Shown one piece after another: positions 1 through 13,700 of a DNA stretch of 64,000 bases. A model generated the notes under the pieces. It saw only the letters and a program-made list of their open reading frames with translations. It was not told the origin of the DNA and did not search any database. The DNA is from Theristus sp. LFF4_11 (Eukaryota; Nematoda; Chromadorea; Monhysterida; Xyalidae). Where the stretch lies: the NCBI GenBank assembly GCA_030248135.1, contig JASANC010002154.1, positions 1 through 64,000 of the forward strand. The letters are read 5' to 3'. Made by a program: the position numbers and the translations under genes. The stretch's first letter is position 1. Every line of letters starts with the position of its first letter.

Positions 1-1511
1 TGTTGCAAAGCGCTGAAAAATATCGATTCTTGGGAAAATTCATTTTCGATTTTTCTGCTGCATTAGGTACCACCATCTGTGCGTCAATCGTTTTTTTTTG
101 TTTCAGGGTTGAGAACAAAAGAGTTTTTTTTTTGGGACAATCGAACCGCATGCCATTCCCAATGTGCCCACATGATGCATGCACTAAAAACAGAACACCC
201 ATACATTGTATGAGAACTGGCAGCAAAAGAAACTATACCCAATAAATTTATTTCTGCTCGTACTGGACGGGAGGACAGTTTATTTTGATGCCATGTCGGC
301 GTGCGGTTCAGTGGTCGATAAAAGTTTGAAAGAAAATGCGTGCAATCGCGTAGTTTTGCGATAAAAAAGTTTCTGTGCAAAGAAAGTTTTCGACAAAATT
401 TTGCAAAAAAATCTCAATAACTACTAAATACAGAAATCATTCCTGTTTCGCCGTGATGCTAAAAAATCTACTTTCATCGGCTCTGTCGGGCAATATCGAT
501 GCATGGTATTACGATTAGGGTTGACGCTAGAAGTTTGGATTAAAATTCAGCTGGATATGCACACCGAATCACTGATTACTTTAGGATTATATCATCTTAT
601 TCTCAACTTTTCAACCCGAACAAACACATACCATCTACACATCTACGCAAGTTCATTGCGCGCGGATGAAGAAAATCAGAGAATATACTGGTATTCTGGA
701 ATCATGACTCATTTTATGTTATGCAAAATAAAAAACCATGATGCAAAAAAATTAAATGTCAAGCATTCACCGAACTCAAGAACGCAGAAACATAATGCAC
801 ATGTTCGTGCACATTTTCGTGCATTAATTGATGCAGATGCACAAGTCTGTGCAATTATCGATTGTCAGAACTTACCACTTATCACGTTATCAGAACCCCC
901 AAAAAACGGTAACATCTATTGTTGTTTTCAGAAGAAAAATGGCTGTTTTAAAAACAAATTAAGTGCACAGGTTTATGCATGTAAATCGATATACTAAATG
1001 TAACATGTGCACAAACATATGCATGAAACTGCATGTATTTGTCTGCGTACCTGAAACTGAATGGCTCTGGAAAAAAGAGCTTCCCCAAAGGCAAAAATTT
1101 AAAAAAATACCAATGAGGCATATTTCAAACGCTGTTTGGAAACTTCATGCTTCATTCCGAAAAAAGATGACCAGAAAAATAGGCCGAGAAAAATTGATAA
1201 TTCACATTGCATCTGTATTTTTACATCGTATAAAACGAAAAACTTTCTGTGAAACGACTTTTGCTGTGTTTCTGTTAACTCAGCGGGGGACCAAAAATGT
1301 TATGAAAAACTGCACAGCCATATCGCCCTGCGATGGCTGAAAATTATAATCAATTTTTTCAATTATTGTTGTTGTTGAATTTCGTGTGTTTGTTATTCTG
1401 TCCTGCGTTTTTTCAGAATGGTACTCCCTTTTTGCTCATTTTGTTCCACGGAGTTTTTACTTTTTTTGCATTCAGACAGAAAAAAATTCAAAAGAGAGAT
1501 TTCAATTTTTT

Positions 1512-1712
1512 AGGTTCTGCGACTGAATGCGTGTGAACTCCATAGAAAAGAAACTAGTTTTTATCTTTATGTGGAAATTCAAAATCGCCCAAGTGACTCT
1601 ATTTAGGGGACTCGGATCACTTTGCCAATTTTGAATTCCCGCTTCATGCATGAAACTGATTTACCTATCTGTGCGTGCATGGAGTCTTGGGCCAAAATAA
1701 AAGATCATGCCA
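1512..1712 (+). repeat. Dispersed ~200-bp repeat, family A, copy 1
   Basis: This stretch reads from a GCGACTGAATGCG-like left part, through AAGAAACTAGTTTT, a palindromic TATTTAGGGGACTC-like centre and CATGCATGAAACTG, to GAGTCTTGGGCCAAAATAAA. The same order of blocks recurs near 23,300-23,490, and in reverse near 25,995-26,175 and 42,035-42,235. Looser copies lie near 50,080 and 56,380. It is non-coding; a SINE or MITE relic is likely. Confidence 0.6.
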
Positions 1713-1827
1713 ACAGATTGTTGCATTGCTAGCATAACAGATCCACAGCTTTGCACGCAACTCATCTGTTGATTTTTTGTTTCAATATAACCAGCCCAAC
1801 CAACAACATATCGAGGCTACAGTTTCG

Positions 1828-2283
1828 TACCGTATTACCCCTATTAAACCCCCCCCCCCCACCATTAATCCCCCCCCACCAACAAACCCCCCTACGACAA
1901 GTTTCCGAATAATCCCCCCCCACAAATAATCCCCCATGGGGGATTATTGGAAACCTGTTTGAAACACATACCCAGCGAATTCAGTGGCTGGTTGCAGTGA
2001 AAATGATAAAATTGTGCTACCAAAGGCCCCAAATGGATGAGTTAATGGTAACTTCATTACAAAAGGCTGTTATAAAAGGAAGTTTCAATGTAGAGTAGAA
2101 GTTTCTGCGACTTTCTTGCCTGCCATGCAAGGTATTTTTGCTATTTTTCAACAAACCCCACCCCTAGAATTTGCTTGTAAATAAACCCCCCCCCACCCAT
2201 AATCCCCCCACCAATAAACCCCCACCCTTAAAAGTCGCTTACGTATTAATCCCCCATGGGGGTTTATTGGGGGTAATACGGTA
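1828..2283. mobile_element. MITE family B, copy 1 (C/G-run rich, TA target)
   Basis: A 456-base element framed by TA, with inverted ends CCGTATTACC and GGTAATACGG. Inside the ends lie runs of C (G on the other arm) alternating with AATAA/ATTAATC motifs, and a unique core of about 200 bases containing CAAAAGGCTGTTATAAAAGG. Two further full copies sit at 13,731 and 37,343. It has no coding capacity. The TA duplication and terminal pattern fit a Tc1/mariner-type non-autonomous element. Confidence 0.85.
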
Positions 2284-5064
2284 TGTTTCGCCATGAAAAA
2301 TGTTTGTACTTGCAATAGTATTACTACAACGAAGCCGTTCTCTGCACAAAATCAAAACCTTTTACTCTGCGTTCGCCAAAATGGATAACGGTTGCTACCG
2401 TATGTTAGGTCTCGACACGATCAGTATACCTGTAACTTTTATGACGGTCAGAATGTGGTGAACATATAGGAACTCGTCAGTTCGTTGGGCGCGGTGGGTG
2501 GCATCATTTTCGCTGACACTCAGAACAAACAAGCCGAAAAACGCCGAAATGCATCGTACTACTATTAACTGTTAATAGTTAATCAAATATTTTTTCAATT
2601 GCTGCATTGCAGCCCAAACAGTAATTACATGTGCAGTCTTTTTGCGTACTTGAAAATGCTTATTAAAAGATCATGAAAACAACACAGCTTAAACAGCGTG
2701 AGCGCGTGTGTTTGCGTGTGCGTTTCTAGAGAAAATGTCAAAACAAAAAACCACCATTTTTTCAAAGACCATCAGTGAAACGTTATTGGCACGTATTATA
2801 GCGTGTTTATCATATGTTTTTTTCTGTCCAAAGTCACAAACGATGAGAAAATCTGGGGACGGATGGTTTATGAGCACAGACGCTGAGAACATCTATAGAC
2901 CGATGGTTTATTATGACCATAGACTTCCTCTGCGCATGCCGCTTGCAGACCATATCAATCATTCATCACCTCATCTTCTGTTGAATCTGCCAACTGTTCT
3001 GATACACGGAATTGGTTTTCAGCCTTTTATGTTCTTTTCTGTGTTCTTATCAAAGATTGCAAAGTTCGTGTCGAGACCCACAGTGTTGGAGACCGTAACA
3101 GAGCACGGGTGCTTTTTCTTCCACGGCCCCTCCTTACTTTGTAAATTACACCAAATACTTGCCGCCAAAAAGTGCGAATAAACGGTTTTGCAGACGTTTT
3201 ACACTTTTTTTGCGCAGCGCTGTTGAAGAAATGAGAAACTGACATTCATTATTCATATTGATATCATATTTGGCAATAGTTGATGTCCCAAACAGAGTAC
3301 GGTTTTGAATGCAAAATTGTGAAAAAGTACGACTCTTTTAAAACTCGATCATTGGCTAGTTTTGAATTTGGATTCACTGATTGGTTATAGCAGCTTCATG
3401 CAACCAATTTAGAGTGGAAGATTTCAAATTTTGAAGATGCATCGCATCCACGGGTCTTGCTCGTTTCACTGTTGTCGATGTTGCCTTCATACTGAGAACG
3501 TCTACTCAACAGAGTTGTTGAGCTTGGTATGTAGCTCAACAAAAATTGTGCCGCACACCGGCCAACCGGAATCATGCACAATGCTTGTTTTGTTGAGTAA
3601 TTTGTTGAGTAATCGCTCTCAGTGTTATTGTTAAATGTTAACCATGACTTTTATTAAATAAAAATCTGTTGTTGGATTTCCGAAGAAATGTAGATTGCAG
3701 ATCAGGTCCTTCCGAGTTTGACATGATAGCGTGCCATTTCGATTTTTGCAAACAAATGAAAAAAAATTACCATCGAAAAGAGAAAGTCGGTTGTGACACT
3801 CAGGCGCGTTTGTCCATCATAAGACAAAAATCTCCACATCTTTTTTCACCGGTTGAATTTTTGAAGTGCCAGCTATCAAAAAAGAGAAATAAGCTTTTTC
3901 GCTTGTCATAAAAGCACTTTTTTACAAGCCCGCTTCTTGTAACATTCTGTTAAAAGCTGCTCAATCATAAGTGGATGTCAAAAAAACGGCACACTGATTA
4001 CGGTATCAACTTAAATACAATTTGTTCACAATTTCACAGCAAATTTTTGGTGAAATAACAAAAATTGCAACTTTTTCTAAATATCTTGTCGAAAAAGGAA
4101 CATTCATATGTTCACTACCACCAATCATCATTGAAACCATGTGTCTGATAGGTATAAATACCGTAGTAAAGAACGTGTCGAAACCGTAAGTACGGTATTC
4201 ACTGTGGCTAGAATATTGTAAGAAACAAGTTACAGAGTTCCTCGTTTTAGTGCCACCTGTCAATGGTTTCAAAAGCCGCAAAAAATGCGTCGACATAAAA
4301 GCAGGCGACAAATAAGTTTTCGAAAAAAACCATATTCCCAGTAACTAGCCACCACTCAGCGATAAACATCAGCGCGCTCTTCTTCGAGCAAAAGACTTAA
4401 AACAGCACTCATAACAACGACACACTCTAGGTGTCACATTAAAGGATTATTGGAAACGCACGAATTGCGCGGTAGAAAATGGTAGTGTGTATGTATTACA
4501 CACACTGTGGAGCTTTTTTCTCACCGCATTTCAGTTTTCTAACATTTGAATTCACTTCTTGTGATGCGTTGAAACAAAAGTAGTTTTTTAAGTTTTCACC
4601 TTTTCATTTGCTCAAGTAACCAGTTTAGTTATATCAGATATCTTAATTTAGACATCATTGTTGTTTTGAACACTATGTTTCCGTTGAAACCCGTCGATAC
4701 GTTCGAGTTCCAATAAAGTCTAAGTCCAATAATACACTCGGTTTCCACACAGTCACAACAACAAACACACATCCAGGGCACCCAGAAAAACGTCATTTAC
4801 AGTTACAGATGTTGATCATCACCTTTGGTGAGCAACCCTTTGAGCGTGTGGCTTACAGCTCTTAAACAGTTTTTTTTAATTTTGTAGAAATTAAAGACTT
4901 CCTTCCTTCATACCCAACGCTAGTTCTTAAATCAGAAAATCAACACTTGTTCTTAACCATCAGAACTTAACAACATCAGTAACAAAAAAATCTATCATTC
5001 TATGAAAGTCGCTGCATAAACAAAAGGTTTCTGGCTTGATCATGTCTTTTTTGCTGTTTATCCG

Positions 5065-5067
5065 TGG

Positions 5068-5100
<33 letters not shown>

Positions 5101-5102
5101 TT
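5065..5102 (+). repeat. (GTT)n microsatellite
   Basis: About a dozen perfect GTT units in a row. The reading frame across it would encode only polyvaline, so no gene is called here. Confidence 0.9.
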
Positions 5103-6581
5103 GGTTTGTTGGAAAAGAGTTCGTTTCCAATGACGCCTTCGTCAGTTTTTTTTTCTAGGAACTGTCACATAAATTTTATCGTATACAATTGCGTTTGGCT
5201 AGTTCAGAAGCTCTGTTTAATTCCCTCTGAAAGTTGTGCACCACTGGGAAAAGCATATCAAAAAGATAAAATGCATACAACAAAAAACATTGTACACATA
5301 TTGATAGTGCCCTCTGGGGAACTCGGATTGGCTTCTAACGTTTTAGCAGTTTTCCTTCTGTGTTCTTGAGTTTTGCTGGTTTAGACTATCGTTACGCGTT
5401 GGAAAACATGATTTTTTTCAAGCCCAGTAAGACATGTTCAGTTTAAAAAGCCGAATTGTGATTTTACACTGTGAAATCAGATTGTTCAATGTATGTGTCA
5501 AATAAATTACAGTGCTAAAACACTATATGTAATAAAAGTCCATTATCCAAGTGTTTGTTTGCTCACCGGGTTATCTAAAACCTTCAAACAGCTCTGCGCT
5601 ATGTGAAAAAAATAATAGGAATTTTATTATTTTGCCATATTCGCTTCATTATTTACCTATTAGCTGAAACCCTAAAACTTATTTGCAGTTCCAAATGTAG
5701 CAAGCAGAAAAGGGTGGACAGACCCAAAAAGAAAATCAACTTTGCTCTGTTTCTACAACGTCAGGGTTAAATTGCAAAAAACAACGCTTTCACGCTTTCA
5801 CACATTGTGCATTGTGCAAAAGTCTAAAGTTCCATTTTCAAATTCAGTGCTTGAGTCCAACTATGAGCATGCCCAGTTTTGCGGTAATATTATTCGTTGA
5901 TGAATGATATTGTTAGCCAGGAAGTTGTCGCTGCACGGTCTAATTTCAGCTCAAATGGCAATAATAATATCCCATAGTAATTTTGATCTGACCATGCTGA
6001 CAAATCGAACCTGTAAAACATTAATTCAATTACAATACCATGGTATCATCAAACCATCGCATTTTGTAGACAGTCAAGTTTAGTTTTGTTCTAACACATT
6101 TGATGCAAATCTATTCCATACCCCACTTCTCTGAAAATAATTAACGGTTCGCCCAGCAAATGGTTCTCTGTGCTGGATAATTAAATAATACGTCAAAAAA
6201 GTAAACGGCTGGTATTCAGAAATGGATTCAACGATTTGAGCTGAAACTTGCAGCAACAAAAGAACTTACATAGCCATTTGTTGTGTTAAAATTTCAGCTT
6301 AGGTGGTCAACTCTATTGGTCACAGCGTTACATACAATTTAAACCTTTGATTTCGCGTGTGGTGCGCGCTCGCAACATTAGTTAAATGGGATAAGAAAAC
6401 GCACCCGTCCATGTACTTTTAACATTTACTGCTAAAAATGTTGACTTTTTGATTATGCTACAGTTATTATAAAAGTTATTTATTAACAAATTATCTTAAA
6501 CAAGCACTTAAAACTATTAGAACTAAAAAACAGCACCCTTTTAACACAAAACAGTAAAACAACCGTAAAATTTAACACAGG

Positions 6582-7421
6582 CACAGGGAGAACGTGTTGT
6601 CTGATAAGATTGATCGGAGAAAGATATTTGATAGATACCAAAGACGACTTGTTGATGGAGCACTTTGGATCGTAATTTGGGTGTTTCGATCAACAGTACA
6701 TCTTATTGTTTTATTATTGAAGATGCACATCAAGTTGTGGTTAGGCCACATCAAACAGAAACATTCATAAAAAGCAAATTCTCGATCAACAGGCACATCA
6801 CAGACTGACTGCATATGTCGCAAGTGTGATGTGTGTGACAGACACACATCATAACTGTTGATGCCACAGATTCACGCATCAGTGTGGTGAATGTGATGAA
6901 GCGCATATCACTACACCTGGTGTGATTGCACGGTTCACTCACACAAAGCATCACAGCTATATTTATTGACACCCGTCATTGTTGGCAATTAAAATTAATT
7001 CAAGTGTGACTTTAAATGAATAATATACGAGCCCGTCGATGTTAAACGCCAGCTGTTCAGTGCTAAAACCGGCTGAAAAACCAAGCACATTGACAGTTCA
7101 CTTGCGAGATTGTTTTTACATCACCACATCACCGACAACGTTTTCATGACGCATGAACATACGGATGCTGGTGATGCGGATCAGCACTAAATCAACATGC
7201 AGCCGATCAACAGTTCACATGCCTGTTGATGTGCAAGATGTGCACATCTCATCTTTTGATGAGACACATCTCATCTTTTGATGAGATGTTGACAGAGAAA
7301 TGACTTCTAGAGCCTTTTTTCGATCAACAGTGCATCTGTGGTATCAACAAGTCATCTTTGGTATCTAGGTATCAAAAATCTTCCTCCGATCAATCTTATC
7401 AGACCATAAGTTTTCCCTGTG
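6582..7421. mobile_element. 840-bp inverted-repeat element (possible hAT-type MITE)
   Basis: The left end starts CACAGGGAGAAC and continues TCTGATAAGATTGATCGGA. The right end, read on the other strand, starts CACAGGGAAAAC and continues with the same TCTGATAAGATTGATCGGA. The arms match for roughly 75-100 bases, including a GTATC...ACAAGTCATCTTTGG segment. The interior is dense in GATCAACAG and TGATGAGATG palindromes, for example around 7,235-7,290. No transposase frame is present. CAGGG ends recall hAT elements, but no clear 8-base target duplication was seen, so the superfamily is uncertain. Confidence 0.75.
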
Positions 7422-10400
7422 AGGGATAGTCCTGAATCCACACAATACTTTGAACTTCAAAGATAGATCACTAAAAAGTCATAAATAATTTAAAGGGGAA
7501 ACGATGCATTTTTGCATTGAAGTACAGCTCACACGACGAAATGCGCGAAATCCAGGTGCTCATTGTTTGTTATGCTGTGGCTGATAGCTTTCACAGTTTT
7601 AGCTTTAATTTTAACACAACAAATGGCAACAAAAGTTTCACCATTGTTATGCGTTTCAGCTCAAAATTGTTGCTTCAGTTTCGAATGCGAGCCGTTTACT
7701 TTTTTGACGCTGATCGCTCTGTATTTACTTGAAAAATAGCTTAGCCAAGTATTTAGAAATAGCTTAGCTTGTTTTCAGTAAAAATTGCTTTAGACCAGCT
7801 GACGAAAAAGGCAAATTCACTTGTCTTCTATTGCCATCGCCGTCAGAAGTTGACTACCTCTGACAATGTTTCTACTTAAGACGTTCCCTTTTCTCATATA
7901 AACTGGCTGAAACATCAATGAAACGCACATCTTTGTGTGTTGTCTAGACGCAGCTCTGCATTTTAATTGGTAAAGTGGTGTCCATATATGGAAAACTTTT
8001 AAATTCAAAAGAACAGTGTTGTTTTCAACAGCAAATCTGATGAAACAATTTACAATATGATAATTTCGTCCGTGCCAATAAAACTTGAATCAAAGTCAAA
8101 CGACACTTCCAGATAAAAATTGTATCATTCAGCGCGTTATATCTATTGTAACCATCCAGGCATACTAAGCATGAACTTGAAATGTGATTCGGATTATGTT
8201 TTACTGTATGTATGTATTCATTGTTAGAATAAACCTCTGAGGACATATCCCAAACGTCATTTGTTATTGCTGCATGATTACTGTTTGCATACTTACGTGT
8301 GGACTCACCCCAATATGATATTATATTGTGCGTATACTTTTGCTGCATTGAATCATTAATATTGTTAGCGCTATCTAGGCAACTGCATTCATTATTGCAG
8401 TTTTGCATGTATCACAAATTCAGATAAATTTATTTATACATGGAAAAGTTATCCATTGGTCTCTTTCAATAATCAAAACTTAAAAGGAGTAATTTCGAAG
8501 ATGCTTTTTGTGATATTAGATAGTTGATTGTTGACGAACCTTCACAAAATGCTCGTTGGGGAAAAACAGAACGGAATGATAAATACGTTCAGTTACATAC
8601 TGTATGATATGACATTTAAAAAAAACCGAAGCACAATCGTAACGGAAGCCAAGAAAGAAGTAATAAAATTTGCTTTTGTGTCATGAAGTAACAATTTTCA
8701 ACTGCATCACGTTTGACCACTAAGGGACAAAAAACTAACTAGTTTTTGCTTGTTTGTATGCAGAAAAAACAACTTTTGCGCACAAAATATGCATAGATTC
8801 TGATATAATCCGGCGGCGTCAAAACATGACTTGCCTGTCGCTGTGCGCATTACCGTTTGCGCACACAGTAGTACTATCAGCAACGGGAAAATTTTGAATT
8901 AATCATTTTCGTTATATTTCCTGGATATCATCCTACTGACGCGGCGCTACTACAATTTCTATGCATGTTGGTCCAGCGATGATATGATTCCCCTAATGGA
9001 ATATTGAAAACACATTTATTTTTCTATCGTACATCTGTGCACAAATATCTGCTGCAATGTCGGTATGCTAAAAGTACATTCGACAAAAAGCTTTAACTCC
9101 ACTTTGTCGGGAGTTCTTTTTGTTCTGCTTTTTTAGGAATCTTCAGTGGTTCAATCTCAGTTTCATTTAACAGTTTCTATAAAGTCTATCAGACATTGAT
9201 ATTTAGCCAGTGATAAGTTAGCTGTCTCGAATCATATTCTTCATGTCGAATCTTGCTAGCCAAAGGAATAACTATTTTGAAAGAGTTTAAATTCTGGCGT
9301 TTGAAACCAAACCGAGCTTGATACTCACTAAATTAAAAGCAGAAGTTATATAGGACTTAGCACTTTGCAATTGTTCTTTGCGGACAAAAATATTCTCATA
9401 CGAGAGTGGTGACATAGTAGCCAGTATGTCTGCTTCAGTATGGATGCATCATGTCCTCTTTGGCTCTTGATATGACTGATATAAGTGTGCAGCACCAAAA
9501 TTGCGCTCTCAAAAACGAGCGTTTTTTGGTTTTTGAAAGTGCTTTTTTCAATTCTAATCCGGCACAGTTCGGAACAATGTTTTGATTGTGCTCAGCATTA
9601 TTTGTTGCAATATGGGAGCACTCAGAAATCATTACGTTTTATCATGGCATTTCCTTGTCTTACTGATCCAACATGTCTAACATGTGCTTGTTAGTTTTTG
9701 TTGACGCTTGTTGAAACTTGAAGCAATCTAAGTCTAATCACGTTTTAAAGGATTGAAATATACGGGTTTATTAATCGAACAACTTTTTGACAGATGCTAA
9801 TACACTAATCATTTGATTGTTACCAAAAATATCTTTTGTCAACAGTTGTGCAGAATTGCGCTTAAATCACAGAGAATATGTAGCGTGACGCGAATATTTT
9901 TTTGAATCTATTACCGAGTGATTATTAGCTATCTTTTCCATTTGTTTTGATTAAAAGTGTTAATGCTTTACAAAGATGTGAACACATAATATGTGATTAG
10001 GTGCTAAATCATTAGAACTGGGAAAACTTTTTATGACATCAAGGACTTTTTGGATAGCGCAGCGTATAATCATAAAAATCAGCGACGACAATATTTACAC
10101 AAACAGTCTCATCGAAGCTGAAAGTTTACGAGTGCGTACCATTATCACGTTAAAAGAAAAACGTTGTCACTATCAATTTAACACGCCAAGAGCAGCTTTT
10201 GGTGTTTCCGGGCGGCGCTTTACATTATTTTGTAGTTTTCTCGTTTTGTTTCTGTGCTTGTTTTCGTTGTTTTTACTATTTTCTCACGCTTTTCATCTAT
10301 AAGCCAAATAATCTCACGTTGCTTTTTGCCCGCATCCACGCAGTGTGCGAAGCACATTTTATCATTTTCTTTCATTTAAGTTTGAAAGTATACAAGCGTA

Positions 10401-10712
10401 AGTAAGTTTATGAGGTCATTAAAAGTAATAATTGAATGCCCACTGACATAAAATAAACTTCTTATTTGATTGATCAGATTGAGATTGTGTAAGTTTGAGT
10501 TTGATATGAAATCACAATTTTGCGTTTTTCAGATTACAAACAAAATTATCAACACAACATGTAAAAAAACCAACAGTGTTCGAGAATAATCATAATTTAT
10601 TCAACTTCAAAACCGCCATGTGAGAAAAAATACTATATCAAAACCCCAGTTCTGGTTGTTCTTGTTGAACGGAAAAGATTGCTGCAGCTATTGAGCGGCA
10701 CGCAAAGCAACA

Positions 10713-13700
10713 ATGAAATCAAACGAAAACGATCGTAACAGTTCATTACCACATGTGGCGTACAGTCCGGCGCCAATGTTGGACAGCTCGAACACGAATC
10801 AGGCTCTGACAAACGCAATGCCAGCGAACAGACATTGCAAGTCAACGGTCATTCTGTCAAGGTCAGCATTATTGGTATTAACAGTGTTAGCGTAATTCAA
10901 CCAACTCGTTAGCGTTGCTAGCTGACGTACTACTGTGGTAAGTTTTCTGATCTACAGTATGTTTGTTTAAGCCTGTCATTCGCAAAAGAAGGAATACCTG
11001 GATTGGAGTGCCAAGACAACATTAGCCACAAGCGGGTTAATTTTTACCAAACACGATACATTCGTTTTTCTCACAGTGTAATTCAATGTTTCAAAATGCT
11101 CTGTATTCTGCGACGAAAAAAATGACAGATTTAAACAAACATACTGTACAAAACATTTTTTCTTATCAAACGTGACGAAAAGGCTAAAAAAAGAAAACTT
11201 AAGTTGCGTTATTCATCACGATTTAGGACCGTCTGCTACGTTGTGGCATTTGTATTTCTGATCTTACTATTGTCACTCGTCCTGCTTCCACTGCTGGTAC
11301 ATTTTGCCCACGATCATTATCTTCGGACTTTGAAGCTCGGCTTAGAGGATGATCTCAGATTGCCGCCAGATGTGCGTCTTCAGCAGCGATTGTTTCCAAT
11401 CGATTATGAACTTGATATTCATGTTTACATGCCGTCACCATTGGTCACGTATCCGCCAGAGAAAAACTTCACATTCGACGCAAATGTCTCAATATTGATT
11501 AGATGCGATCGACTAACGCGATTTATAACATTGCATGCACTTTGGCTAAATATCACATCGAACAGCATTCGAATTGTCAACGAGCAGTCAAAAAAAATCA
11601 TTGCCCGCACTGCCCCGATGCGCGTGTTTGGCGAAAAAATAAACCAACAGAACCAAATGGTGTTGGAGTTGGATGAATATCTTGCACCAGGCGAAAAATA
11701 TCGTTTGTCGCTCAGTTATTCGGGACGAATTAGCGGCGAGAATTTAAATGGTTTCTATCGAATAAAATACGATGAAGACGGCAAAGAAAAGTATGTGAAG
11801 TAAATTAGATTAACATTTTCGCTTATTAAAACTAGTGCAAGCACTGTTTCTTGTGGTTTCGCTCGTCAGTACGACAAGACCTGGGCTGCACAGCCAACTG
11901 AAGAGCACAGACGAATCTCATGTCTGGCTGAAACATCAGGGAAACAGTGGGCACACACACGACAATACAAACGCGGGACAGAGTTGTCCACAGCAGTCTT
12001 TTAATAAACGTCTTTTTTATGTTTTTTGTCAGGTGGTTGGCAACAACTCAATTTCAACCGACATTCGCGCGTGCAATGTTACCTTGCTTTGACGAACCAC
12101 TGTTCAAAGCACACTACACAATTACGATAACTTACCCAAAGAATATGGTTGCTTTATCGAATACAATGGATAACAACAACGAAGATGTCGGGTATATAAT
12201 AATTTGAATGAACGAAATTATAAAGTGTTTTCACAGTTTTTAATCTTGATTTACAATTTTTATACTGAAAACATTCGAGTAATTACAGCTGTTTGTTGCT
12301 TAATGGTGAAGAACCTTTTATTTCCTCTTTTTGGTCTTGCATTTAGTTATTCAACAATTATAATTCCAGTGACAATTGGAAACGAACATCGTTCCATCGC
12401 ACGCCGAGAATGTCATCATATCTGTTAGCTATTGTGATAAGCGAGTTCGATTTTGCACAAACGACCACTAATTCGGGCACACTCGTATGTTCAAATGTAG
12501 CTTTGTTTCTCAAAATCTGAACTGTCCGTTGTTTTCTGAATATATACGTATTTTCAAATCAAGCACTTTTTTCAGTTTCGCGTCTGGTCAAGATCAGATT
12601 TAAAGAATCAATGCAAATTTGCAGCTGACGCGGGCAGAGTAATTTTGGAGTACTTTGAGAAGTATTTCGGACTGCATTATCCGCTTGAAAAACAAGGTGA
12701 TTGTGTGCCAGTGTGTGAACTCAAATGCCGACTCAAATATGTTAACTTGTTTTTAAGACATGGTTGCGATTCCGGACTTTGACGCCGGTGCGATGGAAAA
12801 TTGGGGACTGATCATGTATCGTGATATGTTTCTGTTGTTCAGTGAAACATCATCGGCGTCTCGTACAAAATTAAGAGTGGCTGAAATTATTGCGCATGAA
12901 CTTGCGCATCAGGTTTGAAAACAGTTTTTTTTTCATGGTTAGAATTCAACGACGAGCGAAGCTTGTTTTACTTTTGCGTTGCTTCAAATATAACTTGTTT
13001 TCTTGTTCAAAAAAGCTTGTAAAAATTCAAGACTTGATAGTTTTTACTTAGCAGTTATAGCTTATTGAACTTGCGAAACAAGAAAATACAAAAAATACAT
13101 TTTGGAAAATGCAAAAATAAAGTTGGTATTAGAAGCATTGATGTTTGCAGTGGTTTGGCAACTTGGTCACAATGGCATGGTGGAGTGACTTGTGGCTAAA
13201 CGAAGGCTTCGCCACATTTCTTCAATTTCCTGGAACGGAAGCAGCGTTACCACATGTCCAAATGGTGTGTGCTTTTAACCACCTTTGTCTCTGTTACAAA
13301 TCAATCATGTGGATTGCTTGTTTTGTTTCAAAAGCTCATTTGGTTGTGCAGAACACAACGTTTGCGTCTCGTACAATTCAACACGCACAATTGCCTGATC
13401 AGATGCTAACAACACATCCACTCAGCGTGCATACGCAATTGCCAGACAAAATTTTTGCACTTTTCGACCGCATCACTTATGACAAGGTAACATAGTTCTA
13501 GTCAGTTATTTTTTAAGATCGTGGAGTGGAGATCGTAGATTAGATCGCAGTAACTCAGGCAATTCACTTAATTCTCAGGGTGCGTCGATGGTTCGCATGA
13601 TGCAGTTCATCAGCGGCGGTTCCGTGTTACACCACAGCCTGCGCACTTACCTTCGAAACAATCAGTACGACGTCGCCACAATGGAAGACCTGTTCGAACT

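Larger units (their letters stand above)
1..10712. other. AT-rich region without a convincing gene
   Basis: About 10.7 kb of AT-rich DNA upstream of the first aminopeptidase. It contains a 200-base dispersed repeat, a TA-flanked MITE, a GTT microsatellite and an 840-base inverted-repeat element, each listed separately. Open frames of 60 to 165 codons occur on both strands but none matches a family I recognise, and none can be chained by splice sites into a longer product. It may be intergenic, or it may hold distal exons or introns of a gene outside the window. Confidence 0.55.

Noticed and set aside
503..997. Frame of 164 codons near the left end
   Set aside because: No family match, composition follows the AT-rich background, and no splice partners. 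Treated as chance.
2708..3181. Frame of 157 codons
   Set aside because: Low-complexity hydrophobic and basic stretches with no recognisable domain. The opposite strand is open as well.
8025..8408. Minus-strand frame of 127 codons with fairly protein-like composition
   Set aside because: It lacks a recognisable domain and convincing flanking splice sites. It remains possible that it is an isolated exon.
10739..10918. An alternative frame overlapping M1 exon 1 that reads as a smooth 59-residue stretch
   Set aside because: It starts after a stop, has no ATG, and ends at a stop before any donor that fits the M1 gene.
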